From Onchocerca volvulus (taxonomy: Eukaryota; Nematoda; Chromadorea; Rhabditida; Onchocercidae), in NCBI GenBank assembly GCA_000499405.2, contig HG738140.1, positions 7,715,560 through 7,779,559 of the forward strand: 64,000 bases of DNA. The letters are read 5' to 3'. The translations under genes and the position numbers were made by a program. The notes below the pieces were generated by a model that had not been told where the DNA came from, ran no database searches, and saw nothing but the letters and a program-made list of their open reading frames with translations. Below are positions 24,595 to 38,739 of the stretch, in pieces; position 1 is the stretch's first letter; each line of letters opens with the position of its first letter.

Positions 24595-27500
24595 AATAAC
24601 ATTATAAATCGATCGCTATCAGTCAGTGCATAGGAAATCAAGATGGGTACTGTATCTTTTTTAAACATATATACAGTTCTGGAAATGATTATAGATTGAT
24701 ATTGAAGAATTTTGGAATTGAAAAATCAGCTAAAGGCAGAATGCAGAACAGAGTTTTTGAAATCAAGAGCAACAAACGCATTTGCTCATTGTGAACTTGA
24801 TAGAAAGAGGTCTACTCATTATTCTGTAAATATACAATTTATTATGGTTAAGGGAAAAAATCACTTTGAAGCTTGTACAAAAAAACTTTCAAAATAATTC
24901 ATCAAAGGAGAGGGGATTTTAAATATAAAAAATCTTCCGATTATTTCCTGCAACAAATTTTTTTCACACCGTGATTTATTGTTATTAGTTTTTATTTCAG
25001 ATGATGATTAACAAACAGCGAACCAAACGTTGAGTTAAAGTGTAAGTCTTCCGCTCAAGTGCTATGCATTTTCAGGTCTAGTTGATTTGATAAGCAGAGC
25101 TTTTGGAATTTAATCTTTCACCTCTACACCAAAGTCAGAAGATCGATTTGCACGTCAGAATCGCTTCAGACTATTATCACTGTTATAATCAGCCATTTCC
25201 CCTATCCTTTTTTAATTTACAGAAAATAAGAAGACAGAGACTGTATTTTGTAAAACAAAAACAGAAAAAAACAAAAAAAAGGAGAAGTTCAGGAACTACA
25301 GATACAAAAAGATAAACTAACCAACATTAGTTAGCAAATCATCAGTTCATTAATGTCTTTCTTCTAAAACATCTTATATTTTATTCGTATTTTAAAGACA
25401 ACAAAAATTGGGTAAAAAAGAAAAGAAAAAATTCCAATTCGTTTGAATTAACTCGTTTGAAAATTTCCTGTTACTTATGTATTAATGAGTGAAGTAAAGA
25501 GCTTCCTCATTGGAATGTACCATCAGGTAGCACTTTTACAGAGTATTATAAATAAGTCTACTGCTTCATCAGCAATGGGATGTATTTTCTGTCTGATTTT
25601 CCAAACGAATTAAAATTAATAGAACTTCCTCTTTCTCATGAGAAAATCAGTCAAACTAAGATCTGAAATGGCATACATGCTTTCCTCATGCGGACTTAAA
25701 TATGGAAAAGATATTCATAGAAATATGGAAAATAATTTCGTAGTTTTGTTTTTGCAAAAAATACAACTATCATTTATTCGGGAAAGAGAAAGATAATGAT
25801 GGGGAGAGAGAGAAAAGAAAAGGGAATGAAATCATCAACCACAGACGGTGGTTTATCATTTTTCCAAATTGTCGGATGAAGGAATAAATTATAACAAGAA
25901 CTATTTTGAAGTATGATATATTTGCTTTTTCTATTTCTTCTGCAAAATAAAAGAAACAAACTGCCATTAATTAGTCGGAGCTAATTAGCTAATACTTAAT
26001 TTGAGGTATACTTCTTCCAGATATATATCTCTTTTTATCTCATCTCATTCCTCATTCCCTTCAAATCGCATCTTTTTCAATATCCCTTACTTTTTCCTTC
26101 AACAAAAGATAAAAAAAAAAAAAAATGATGTAAACAAAACTTACGTCACAATTTTCGAAGTATCCATATATGTTTCATAGATAGCAAAGTACGCATGAAC
26201 TTGAAAAAAAAATGGAAGAGCAGCGAGAGAAATGATTTAAAAAGTAAAACTAGAACGGTAATTTTGGTAAATAGGACAGGTTTTTAGTAAAAGGACAAAA
26301 AAATATATATTTCATGACTAAGCATATTTTACATTCAAAAAGAGACATATATTCATTATTATTGGTTTTCAATGACAAAGTTTCCAAATTATGGGTAAAT
26401 AACAATGTGCTTATCTAAATTTCAATCTTTTTATAGCGATTGCTGAATATTTGATGGGAAATGTATGTGACATGTTATACTCAGATATTTCGATTAATGC
26501 TGAGAATTTTTATCTAAAATCGCCTTTCGAGTATTCAAATTACATATATTCGACATCGCTTGTCGAATTTTGCTATTTTTTAAAAAGATGAATCAATCCA
26601 CTATCCTTTTCTTATATATGCATATAATATGAAAATTGAAAAGAGTTGGGCAAAATTGGAGATTAAATGTAAGAAGTTAAGTTGAATGAATGCATTTTGT
26701 GAGATGCAAAAGAAATAGACAATAGCAATTGGCTAAAATGTAATATTTTGAGATTATTGTAATATTTTATAATACATCTTCCCAATTTCAATATTCAAAA
26801 TGTAATATTTTGCAAATTGAAAATGGGATGTAATATTTTGAAATGGTTTCTTTCCTTCTAGTCTGTTATGTTGAAGGCTATGATGAAGTGATGAAAGACG
26901 AGGATGATAAGGTGATAGAAAGAAAGAATTGTGGCATAAAATTTGCATTAATTCTGCATATAAAATAGCGGAATCTTTAACCATGAGAGTTTTTTAAGTT
27001 CAATGAAAAGACATCAAAATCCGAAGGAGCAAATGATCGGGAAGAAATACAATACATGAAAAGGGAACGAACAAACTCAAGAGACAAAAGATGAGGTCGT
27101 GAAGCTACTGAGGATCAGATGGCTTAGCAACTTTTCAAATTCTTCGTCTGCAGTGTCGCAAATGAGTATTAAGTATTATCCTTCCATGTCAACCTGTCGC
27201 ATTCTTCCATTCATCCATTTTTGTTTACATCTTCGATACAATCCAGAAGTTCTCCCTCTAGCTAACCCCAAGATGAAGGAAATGATTTTACAAAAGATTC
27301 AGCAAGCTATTCAGAAAAAAAAAAACAAAGAAAACAGAAGATGCTTCTATCACCATGCCTTTTGCGAAAAAATATTTCAGCGATTGTGTTTTAACATTTT
27401 GAATGAAATAAATGAACTACTGATGTTCCAATTTGGAACTTTTATCGAAGATTCATAGCAGTAATAGCTATTTAATTACAAGTAAGCAAAATTTTAATTT

Positions 27501-29969
27501 AAACTTAAAAAAGGGAACAGACAAGGAACATCGCAAATATATAAATCTCAGATTCTTGAAAAAAATTAGCATTTCAAAATTCTTAACATAATCATTTATC
27601 AACTGGCAAAAAAGTGCTTTTGTCGGAAGAAAAAAGTGCTTTTGTTGGAAGTTATAATCTCGATGCAAAAATGAAGAAAAGAAAAAAAAAAAAGAAACAG
27701 TGCAGAAATCGTGAAAAATCATGTCCAGAAATGAATTCAAACAAATTAATGTTAAAATTTGCTTTAAATTTTAATCGAAAATAAGAAAGTAAAATAAAAA
27801 GATCCATTCTTCCAACTAAGAAAAAAGAGCAGACGAAAAAAAAGAATTATTCTGAGAGGCTATATTATTTGAACTGAAGAATGGACTTGAATTGATGAAT
27901 GAATTTTAAGGATCTTAAGAATTTTCTGAAGTAATTTTAAGGATTCACTTAGGAAGTATTCTGCTAGAAACAAAATAAGTATATTTAGAAATAGTAATAA
28001 ACATTTTGCTAATAACAAAATTTAGATGACAAGGGCAGTGGTTGGCTAGCAATCTAGAATTCAGTCTATCGAAAGACCTCCTCCAGACAGACATCCGATA
28101 ATGAAAAATTGGAAATGAAAGCTATTTATGTGGAGCGCTCATTTTGATGATGAAATGGATGAATTAAAAATGCAATCGAAGGAACGCAAAAGAAAGAATG
28201 ATGATAGGAATGGAGCCAAAATTGAAAATACTCTCAATGTTATCGTCGAAAATATGGCACATTTTATCAATCAAAGGCATCTTCAACAAATCCAATCGAT
28301 AAAGCAGCTGGACATTTGTTTTGCTTTATTATTGCTTTATTAATTCATTCATTGTGTAATTTTTCATTTATTTGATTTATTTATTAATTTTATTTTGATG
28401 AATTAGTGATGAATCTTTTTATTTGTTTTATTTACTTTATTAATTTATTTATTGTTTGATTAATCACAATGTCTTATTTCTCCATTATCCGCCATTTGAT
28501 TTTTTCGGGAAAACTATTTCGGGGCGTCAATTCAAGGGAGCATTTGTGAAAGAAGTTATTTGAAAGAAATAAGACAGAATATGGTCGTTTTGAAAGAATA
28601 TGATTGCCGAAAAATAGGACAAAAAATTATTTTGATTTTTTTCCTTTTTTTTTGGTAAAAAATTCAGTTTTTTTTTATGTGTTCGTCTGCTCTTTCATTT
28701 CATTTATTTTCTCACTTATGTGTACAATAGCAACTATTTCGACAGATGAGAACACAAAAAAAAAAAAAAAATGATTGTCAGTGAACGAAAACCATATAAT
28801 TTTCGATAATTATTCCGATTTCATTAGCAAAAAAAATTCGTAACGATATTTAATTTGTGTAATTAAAAAGATCATTAAATCCGGTAAATCATGAGGTTCA
28901 GAATGTTTGCTATTTTCTTAATATCTGATTTTTTCAATACTCTTGAAAATCATTATCTTTTATATCTATATTGAGCAATGCATTCTACAGAAAAGTTACT
29001 GGAAAGTTCCTTTTTCTTTAGTAAAAAGTTTAGTTTTAAATAGGCAACAATAATAATCAGAATGAATTAAATATCAGCAATGATGTCAGCAATGGACGAT
29101 TTTAGAACAAAAAATAGAACAAATTAATTTACTTATTGATAACTACAAAATGAAGCATACTTATTAGAACAGCACACTTATGAGAAAAATTTAGTTATCA
29201 AAAAACTTTGCAAACAGTGATAACATTTTCCTGTTTTCTGCTATCAGTAAATATTATAAAATCGAATTCTGAATCCTTTGATAATATATTTGTTTCAATT
29301 CAAAGTAAAGCAATTATTTTGAAAAGTGCGATTTTTTGAAAAAAAATTTTTTTTCTTTCTACTTATTCTATGAATCGGAAATGATTTATTCAAATGAAGA
29401 CAATTGTTTCTCTTCTTTTTCAATAAAAGTTTAAAAAAAAAAAAAAAAAACGATATATAATACAGAATTAATTGGCCAAAGTTATGCTTTAGAAGGATGA
29501 AAAAACATATTTTATCTTTCAAAATTAATATTTCATGAAGTAAGCATGAATGGATAGTTATTTTGCATTATTTTTCCGATACATCTGTACAAATACTGCA
29601 TAAATTGTTGCAATGAGTGTTGAGCTTTTTATCGTTATATTAGGTTTATAATAATTACTAATAATAATATTACCGAAATTCATGGCATCATCTGAAGTCT
29701 ACTTATTATGCTTAGCTAAATGTTATAATGAATTCATCTCTTTCATCCTTTTTTTTTTTTTTTTTTTTCGATCTTTCAAATTGCTATTAAATATAGTAAA
29801 CGATAAACAAGTCAAATAATGATATGTTAGTCCATTACTGCAAATCTCAGTGTTTAGTAATTTGATAAAATCAATCAAGTTATAATGTAATTACTATCTA
29901 ATAAATTTCATTTATTATTCATCGTCAAAAAGTATCAAGAAAAATACAAACAAATTAAGAAGGCAAATC

Positions 29970-30067
29970 TTACGTCAGCTGACCTTCTGATTTTCATGAT
30001 ATGCTGTCAAAAATCAGATTACGTCAGCGGATCTTCTAATTTTCATGATATGCTGTCAAAAATCAGA
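29970..30067. repeat. Tandem duplication, 49 bp x 2
   Basis: Units 29970-30018 and 30019-30067 match except for a few substitutions. Each begins TTACGTCAGC and contains TTTTCATGATATGCTGTCAA. Each carries one ACGTCA half site. Confidence 0.9.
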
Positions 30068-33000
30068 TTATTTATAAAAAAAATATGCCAACATCTGATC
30101 CTGTCTTGACGCTACCAAACAAATAAAATTATTGACTAGACTTTCAATTGATTTAAGAGCAGCTGTCAGCAACTTTTTTTTTTAAAAATTTTTTTAAGTG
30201 ACCAAATTTTTGAAAGGCAAAAAAAATTTTTAAATTCATTACAAAAAAGAAAATTATAAAATATGGCTGAAAATATTTACAATCAGAAAAAAAAAAAAAA
30301 AAACGAATAAAAAAGTAAATGATGTCAATTCATTTAAACACAATACTTCCAACTTTATCTTTTTTAATTAAAAACTGATCAATAATATTTGATGGAAAAT
30401 AGCTTTGTCCCCAGACAATAAATAATAATGCATTTCAAGGTAATTAAAGATTAGAATGACGGCTGAAAACACATTTCAGTTGATTAATGAAATTTCAAAT
30501 GATAGTATAAATTTAATTTTTCAAAGTAATTTGTTTGAATAAAGATAGGTTCAGGTAATTCTAGAAAATAATATATTTTTAGAAATTGCTTTTAGACATT
30601 TTAGAAATGTTTTGCATTCAATCGGAAAAATTTCTTACCTTTCTTTTGTTTTTTTTTTCTTTTTTTTTAAAATATTAATGCTTAAAAGCGTCGAATTGAT
30701 TCTGCCTACGTTCATAGTAAGAAATAAAATTAAAAAATTTCTACATTAATTTGTTTAAATTTAATATGAAATATTGCACATTTCACTTCAACTGGTCATT
30801 CTGAACATATCAATACACAGCTGACCAGTTAGAACCGGAAGTAATGAATCTTGCAAGGATCAGTATTTAGTAAATCAATATTTTGAATCTATACTTTCTT
30901 TGGAAAAGAAAAAAAGATAAACTAAAGATAAACTCGAAGGATCTCATCAAAATCTAATCATTGAAAATTTCTTGGATGTCAGAATGAAAAAAATTATCGC
31001 TCATCCAATTCATTATCACATCCAAATTAAACTATACAAATGGAATAATCTGCAGAAGATATCACTCAGCGATATGAAAATCAAATCAACTAACATACCG
31101 TATCAGCTTTGACCATAATGCACGAAATTAGCCTCAAAATTGTCCAATCAAATAGATTAACAAAAGAAAATATTCCAGAAGAGAAAATGGAAGAGAAAAA
31201 TTCAACTGAAATTTTCTATAATCTAAGGAAATGTAAGCTAAATGAAAATTTTGAAAGTTATGTTCCTAAAAAAAAGCAGATTATTATTATTCATTGGTAG
31301 AACGAAAGAATATAGGAGGAATTGATTTTTTGGTCTTCAATTGGAGTTTGAATTTCAATATTTTCAATCATTCCAACCAGTATTCTGTGCCTTATAATGA
31401 TATAACAGTACTCAAATCTAATCGAATTGAAATTTGTGAATAATACTTGCCGATCAAAATCTCGAAACTCTGTTTGAAAACAATTATGGAATTCTCAGAA
31501 CAATCTCACCATTTATCAAGATAAACATTTCAGTCTTCAATTGCATTTAATTAAAGAAAGCCCTTGGGTTAAGACTGATGCTGTGTACGCATTTAATATA
31601 TTTATTGATTAAAATTATTGTTCAGTCCAAGACGGAATGATTTTAAAGGGAAATGATAAGAAACAAAAACATGATTAAGGAGAATTAAGCTGAACTTCAT
31701 CATTAGCATAAGCTGAAGTGATTGGATTGATGTTTCGACTGAATTGTTGCCCAGAAGATCTATTTTTAGTGTAAATATCTAATTTCACTACTCTATGCTG
31801 ATTTAATCTAGTGTAAATATATAATTTCATCTTTCGAAAGTCTAATCTAGTTTTTCAAGACAACATGAAAATTTACCAAATAGATAGATATAGTAAAACT
31901 GATATCAGATTATAGCATCGCCGGGGAAAATATTGAAGGAAACCAATATTTCGAATAATCAAAATAGATTTGAAAAATTTTTCAAAATAAGAGAATAGGA
32001 GCAGTTAAATGGCTGTTACGAACAGTACAAACTTTATGCCATGGACAGTAGAAAACTTCGTGCCATAGAGATAGACAACTTTGATAAATATAAAATATGA
32101 GGAAGGAAGTGGACCAAAAACCATTACAACAAAGAAAAGCTTTGTGACGTACAAATGTCATTTTTTTTTTCTTTTTGTTGGTAACACGAATCATTTTCTG
32201 ATGAGAACCATGGTAAATTAAGTCGTTTTAACTCTTTATTTATTTATTTATTTTTTTTTTAAGTCCATTCTTTTTAAAGTCTTTTTTTTTTTAAAGAACA
32301 AAGTTCAGAATCAAATAAATATGATGAAAAAAAGACGTAGCTGATAAATAGTCGATAATCAATCAGAATAACATACAATTTTTTAACGATTTAATTTTCT
32401 GTCACTAAAGAATTATAAAAAAGATGATTTAAAAAAAGTGACAACAGAAGAAATAAATGACAGGAACAGCAGGAGTCAAATGCTTTTCATTTTCTAATTT
32501 TGATCGTTTCAAAAAAAAACGAATACAACAAATAGGTTTGACAATTTTTGAGAAATTATAAAAAGCAGAAACAAATGTTCACTGATTGGAACTAAGATAT
32601 GATTTAATTACATCATATCGTTAAGTTAACATTTGAAAAAATATCTGAAGAAGTTGTTTAAATATGTGCCTACATCTTCAGATTAAAAAAGAAAAATACC
32701 TTTTCAATAATAAGTTGAAAAGCCAGCAACCAACAAGAACGATTTCTTGAATAATACTTCTTTCCCATAAAAACGATGAACAAATATCAATTTCAACTCA
32801 TCGACAACTTCTTTAATGATTATTTATTTACCAAAGATTTGAAAAACTTCACGAATAAGTTCATCTCCAGTAATGATATTTGCTTACTGATTCAACCCAG
32901 TGAAAGTATTTGGAGTGAGACACTACCAGAAATTCAAATCCGATTCTTTCAAATTTAAAATTCCATTCTTCGCAAAATCAATAACCAATATTATTACATT

Positions 33001-34717
33001 ATTCTTTGCTCCATATTTATCGCTGGAATCGTGATTGTATGAGTGACACCAATATAAATTTTTTATAAATGCGTAAAATTATGCAATCCAATCTTAGTCC
33101 CAATTTACAACCGCATGTTAATATGGTGTAATCAGGAGAAGCCGTAGCAAGATTAAATAGAAATTTGTCGAAATATGATCCTTACTGTTAATAGGATTAT
33201 GGAACTTACATTATACAACCATTTTACACTGGAATTCAAAATTTTAAAACCATCCAGTCTCTCTTTGCACTCAAAAATTATAGTAGTGTAAAAGTGCGAT
33301 ATAATTACTCCTCACAAATCTTTTTTCCATTCTTTTAAATTTTTCAAAAATGTGTTTTATGTGTTTTAAATTATAATTATAATTATTTGATACAATTCAA
33401 TCAGCTTTAATAATTATTGAGTCTTCGTTCAGGAACAATTCTCTATTCACAGTCAGTATTTTAGAATGAATTCATTTAATGTTAATCAGTAGTATTTGTA
33501 AAGAAATCATCATTTTACACCGAAATAAAAAACTTACGACCGAAGGAAAAATACATAAGAAATAATACCACAGACAACAAGTAAAGAAAAAAACACTTCA
33601 TCTTTATCATCAATAGGTAGAATTTTCTCAGCTGATCCAGTTCAATTAACAAAATTTTTTCCGAACAGCTGTCACATAAAACAATCAGATTGAACGCAAT
33701 ATATCATATTGATAGATTACTTCAAAAAAGATCAACAAACATTATACGAGCTTCAAATTATTATTTTTTCAATACGAAGCATCACATGAGCAGTAGTAGC
33801 GTAACAATCAATTTATTTAAATATATAAACTTCCTTTCAACCAATGTGCGAAAGAAAGAATTCTTGAAACTGCAACAAAACAAGGAGGAAGGACAGAAAA
33901 GAGAATATTAAAATGATTAAGTCAAAAACTGTCGAAATTCAATATCAAAGGAAAATATAAATCAGTGAGTATGAAAATAATAAATTAATGGTAATGATAA
34001 GCTTAAGAATGGCCAAATCTCAAACAAATTTCATACCTGGTTAGGAAAAGAATCTAATTGAAAATCTCGTATCAGAAAATCAATTGTAAAAATATTATCT
34101 GAAAATTGCTAAACTGAGAAAAATTTTTCTAAATTTCACAAAAACATAAAGAAAAGAGAGATCAAGAAATCATAGCTGAGGCTATAAAGTTAATTACAAA
34201 CAATAATTTTGCTTTCATAAAAAATAGCTTACGTTTGGAAATGGAGTATTCAATTAACGAACATAACACCAAGGAGGATAAATGACTAATTTTAATTGAA
34301 AAATAAAGCGCATTAGAGCAGAAACTCAACATAAAAAATATGAAAAGAAAAAGGGGAAAAAAAAAAAAGCAAATCTTGACTAATCTGTGAAAAAAACACA
34401 GAAGTTTTAAATCTGAATGCTCAAAATATATTTGCAACTAAAATTCGAAAATTAATTAGAAATTATCTCTACTCTATTTCAAATTATCGATTATTAATCT
34501 CATTTATCGACAATTTAACGGAAGTGAACAGCTTTTGTATTTACAAAAATAAAATTTTAAAATTGCCATGGCTTGCTTTTAGTGATGTTTTTGTTTTTTG
34601 TTTGTTTTTTTGAAATTGTTTTATGATGTGAAAAATTTTCTAAAAGGTCAAAAAATAGTAACAATAAATTCAAGATTCAAAACAACAAGAATAACAAATT
34701 AAATTGAACACTAAAAT

Positions 34718-37700
34718 TCACACTTGTTTCTTATACCAAAATCGAGCTCTAAAATCATCACTACCTGTAATAAATGCTGGCATTGTTGGGGAATGCCTGA
34801 ATGTCCTCGTTGCCGCTGTATGCCCTGAAAATTATAACATATATTATAAAAATTTGGAAGGAAATGAATCGCAATTTTTGCAGTTAAAAAACTACAAAAT
34901 GTATTTAAAAAAAATGAACTACCGAGTGCCAAAAGTCTTTTCCTGTCCGAGTTGCGGGCATCCCATGAACAAAGACTGCCTGATTTCTCATCCGGGAATA
35001 GCACTGAAATAAATTATGCAAGAATTTGAAAAAAAAAAAAAGAAAAGAAAAAAGGAAAACCCCTAAAATCGATTTCAGACAACAAGAAAAAAGAAAACAT
35101 GCAAATAGATTTTATTTAAAAAAAATCTAAATGGCTTGTTTTCAGTGATGTTTATCAATATATATGATGCCAATAGTTTTCCAGAAGGTCAAAAGATATT
35201 AATAATCGATTTAGGATTCAAAACAACAAAAATAACAAGTCATATTAAACACTAAAATTCATACTGATTTCTTATACCAAAATTGAATTCTAAAATCATC
35301 ACCATTTGCAATAAATGCTAGTACATGTGACTTCAACAAATGTATTACAGATAATGCGCGGAAGTTCTGAGAAGGTATGAGATTCAGAAAGAATTTCGAA
35401 AAAAAAAACATCAAGAAAGTACACCAACCATAGTCTTCATTATGATTGAAAGATGCTTGTATCGGATATTCTTGCATACCAGTAGCACCAGCTCCAGTAT
35501 ATGCTATAAGACATCTATTTGTTGATAATTCCCATAGTTTAACTATACTATCCAAGCCACTGGTTAATATATACTGCAATCTAAGTTAACTGTTTCCATG
35601 TAACCATAACTTTCCAAAAACATTAAAAATCTCGGATTTATGAATAAAATTACAAATTATAATGCAAAAAGTGAACGGATAGCATTGAGAAAGGGCAGAA
35701 TTTCGAAAGAAGTTTTTTAAAGAAAAACATCACGAAAGAATATGAACCATAGATTTATTATCAATCTATCCTTATTCTTTGATATATAATGCATGTGTCG
35801 AAGAAAAAGAATAGATTGAAAATAAATTTCGTTATAAGATTTTGTGCACAAGGTAAAAAAGATGCGTAATTGAAGATATTTGTCCCGAATCAAAAAGAAG
35901 TGTAATTTTGACCACGATAAAAAAAATAATAAATTGAAATTACTGAAATATGTGAAGAGATTTACTTTTCCATTTCTTGTAAAAGTAGCACTGCATATTT
36001 TTGCACCATCATGAGCTCGTTGAAATGTTTCAATACAGCGATTTGAAATACCATCCCAGATTTTTACATCCCCATCTTTTGAACCGGTAACGTAAAGTCG
36101 GGCATTTTCTGAATAATTTACCTGAAAGAGACCAAGATTTATTCCTTGTTTTTTTAAATAAGATTATCTACAAAATAAATTAATTGAAATTTGTTTCATG
36201 CAAGCAGAATGTGTGAGTGAAGTGACACTTCACTCTGAAAAAGATTTAAGATAAAATAATAAAAAAACTAACATCCATAATAGTATCACGATGCTGATCA
36301 GTGGGAACACTACATACATAACATTGTTGTGTTTCGATGTTATATAAACGCAAAGTGGGATGGGTAGTTGCTACTAATAAAAATTCACCAGCTGGATGGA
36401 ATGAAAGTGCTCGTATTGGTTGTACTTCCTTAAAATAATTTCATTTCTACAAAACCATTTTTTTAAGTTTGTAAACAAAATATAATAATATGCATATTTT
36501 CTAGACATCTCGTTAATCGCGCATCAAGCAATAAAAGCACAGTCGAGATGTTTCCAACAGTAACGGTCCTTGTAAAAGTTAAGAACTAAAATGTAAGGAA
36601 AAAAAAAATCAAATGGTAGAATAAAACAAAACTAACGAAAATAGTTTTCATAGCTCGCTTCACTGCAGTTTTCGAGAAATCGAACATTTTTACAGTGAAA
36701 TCATTAGCTCCAGAAACAATGATTTGTTCACGCGGGTGAAAAGCAAGGCAATTAACTTCCTGTCAAAACAATGCAAATATGCAGAAAAATAGATATTTTA
36801 ATAGTACAATATGTACTACAAATAATTACAATAAAATTTTTATGAAAAAAATAAAATATTTAGAAACATAAAGAGTGCCTGAAGAATTTTAATTTTAAAA
36901 AAACAAAAAAAAACAAAAAAAAAGGCAATGGTTTAAAGTTGAGAAAAATTATCTATTATATAAGAATAATCAAAAAACCTTACATCAATGTGATCATAAA
37001 GAGTTCGAATAATTGGATGCTGCGCATCAGGTCCATTTTCAATTAAATTTATTTCACCTCTGCAATAATAACAGACCAATATTAATTGTTTCATAGATAA
37101 TACACTTGTTTTAAATTAAACGATCGTTACCTAACTTCACGAGCAATAATTCTTTCCACATCCATAATTTTGATAGAACAATCTGCCGATCCCGTTGCTA
37201 ATAGTGTTCCTGAAATAATGTGTTGGATTTAAGAATTTAAACTCACCATTATTTAATTAACAGAGCTTAATAAATGATTCAATTGAATCATTGTTTTAAT
37301 GATACTTCGGAAGTTGAACATTACTATTCACAAGAAAATGCAGCACCACTAATACGAGTAGAAATCAAAAAAAAAAAAAAGAAAAAATAAATGAAGTGAA
37401 ATCAGACAGAATAACGATCCCGAAACTTCTCCATACCATCAGAATTGAATGCTGATGCGCGACATGGTGACTTATGGGCTGTGAGATAAATTGTTTCATA
37501 CATGCTCGGTTCCGGTGATGTTGGTTCAATGTCTGCGTCATATTCCAGATCAAGACCCGAGGATATATCCATCTAAAACTAACCACTGTCATTAAATGAC
37601 TGGGAATATTCAAAAGTATTATACAATACTAAATAGTTCCGCAAATATTGACAGAAATCTCTACTGAATTCACCTGTATAATACTATCTTTCTCCTTCGG

Positions 37701-38355
37701 ATCAGGTTCATCAACGAACTGTTTCGCCATGGACACCAATCGGAAGAGTTTATCAGATGGTGGAGGCGGTTGTGCCGAGCAACCGATTGCAGATGCCAAA
37801 TTCAAAGCCAGCTGTTGGTGACCATCATAGAAAAGTTGCCTGTAAAGAGGGGAAGACTGAACTCAGGACAGAATGTAAAGCCACAAAACAAAAATCTTAG
37901 AGTGTACAAGGAAGAGAACCAAAGTCGACTACTATTAGTAGAAATGAATCTTCACTATATTATTATTTCGTAGCATTTACATATTATGTATCTGAAGTTT
38001 TTATAATACTCTGCTGTCAGATTAAAAAGTTTAGATTACAGGTAATCTTAGAATGTAGAGTAGCGAAATCGTAAAAATATATGGATGAAATTAATACGAA
38101 AATAGCGAGCATCCTAACTTTTCTCGACTTGATAGATAGCATATCCATAAATCTAGCCTTCCTTTTAAGATGTAGGCAGAAGAACAAGACAGCTTGTCTC
38201 ATTAGAACATATCATATTTTTTTTTAATATAGAAAATTAATCTTTTAAATGAAAAACAACAGAATACAATGAAAACAATGACAACAAATATCAATATTAA
38301 CTTACCCAATAATGAGTCGATACATATAATCACGGTCCTTAATATCTGGCTTCAT
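34718..38355 (-). CDS. cpf-1: Cleavage stimulation factor 50 kDa subunit (CstF-50/CSTF1)
   Basis: The WD40 subunit of cleavage stimulation factor, which acts in nuclear mRNA 3'-end cleavage and polyadenylation. Eleven exons: 38355-38306, 37839-37674, 37572-37437, 37209-37131, 37059-36984, 36759-36637, 36428-36273, 36121-35966, 35573-35429, 35003-34923 and 34824-34718. They sum to 1275 nt (424 residues; human 431), all junctions GT-AG and in phase. The N-terminus carries the CstF-50 homodimerisation region ([20 protein letters not shown]). WD repeats follow with diagnostic blocks: [57 protein letters not shown] and [20 protein letters not shown]. The end is [15 protein letters not shown]. Introns are short. 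A duplicated copy of the last exon lies in intron 9 (separate entry). The gene is divergent from the HSPBP1-like gene. Confidence 0.96.
35130..35366 (-). pseudogene. Duplicated terminal exon plus 3' flank of CstF-50
   Basis: This segment in intron 9 of CstF-50 is a diverged copy of the gene's final exon (34824-34718) and its downstream sequence (to about 34560). Minus-strand 35366-35259 keeps an acceptor (TCTCAG) and an open frame ending [19 protein letters not shown], against [19 protein letters not shown] in the real exon. The copy is 108 nt and the real exon 107 nt, so splicing from exon 9 (phase 1) would enter another frame and stop within about 22 codons. It is either a relic or a source of a shorter isoform lacking the last WD repeats. 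Confidence 0.8.
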
Positions 38356-38739
38356 AGTAGTTCGTTTTTCTGAAACAATCGAGTATTTGTAGTAATCGAA
38401 TACACTTGAAATTGAATAAAAATTGCGTTTATTCCACAAAACAGAAGCTGAAAGAAAACTCGGGTAAATACGTTCTCGGCGGGCATGTTTTCCTGCATTT
38501 CCAGCCAGCTTTCCTAGGTGCTGGAAAAGCTTTCATGTTGAGGAAAAAACCTAATAGTGCTTGTAATTTAGACTGTAGACTGGTTGGATTGAAGACTGCT
38601 TCTTCTTGCTATTGTGACTCAGTTAGATCAGCAATAGGTTTATTGAGTTTATACGATATTTTACACAATATCGTTCTTATACAATAGTAAGGATTAAATG
38701 AACAATACATGGTAAGTAATCAAGGAGTAAGAACAGTAA

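Larger units (their letters stand above)
22753..34717. other. About 12 kb without a supportable gene
   Basis: I find no exon chain with conserved protein similarity on either strand. The longest frame (119 codons at 27099-27458) is low-complexity without splice or motif support. The stretch contains a 44-bp tandem repeat (23487-23575), CRE-like motifs (24465-24594), a 49-bp tandem repeat (29970-30067) and many A/T homopolymers. It lies between the 5' end of the unrecognised gene and the 3' end of CstF-50. Short-exon genes or noncoding RNAs could be missed here. Confidence 0.55.

Noticed and set aside
27099..27458. Plus-strand frame of 119 codons
   Set aside because: Low-complexity, lysine-rich, no recognised domain and no matching exons; likely chance in AT-rich DNA.
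34704..35012. Plus-strand open frame of about 100 codons
   Set aside because: It is the antisense shadow of the last two CstF-50 exons and their intron.
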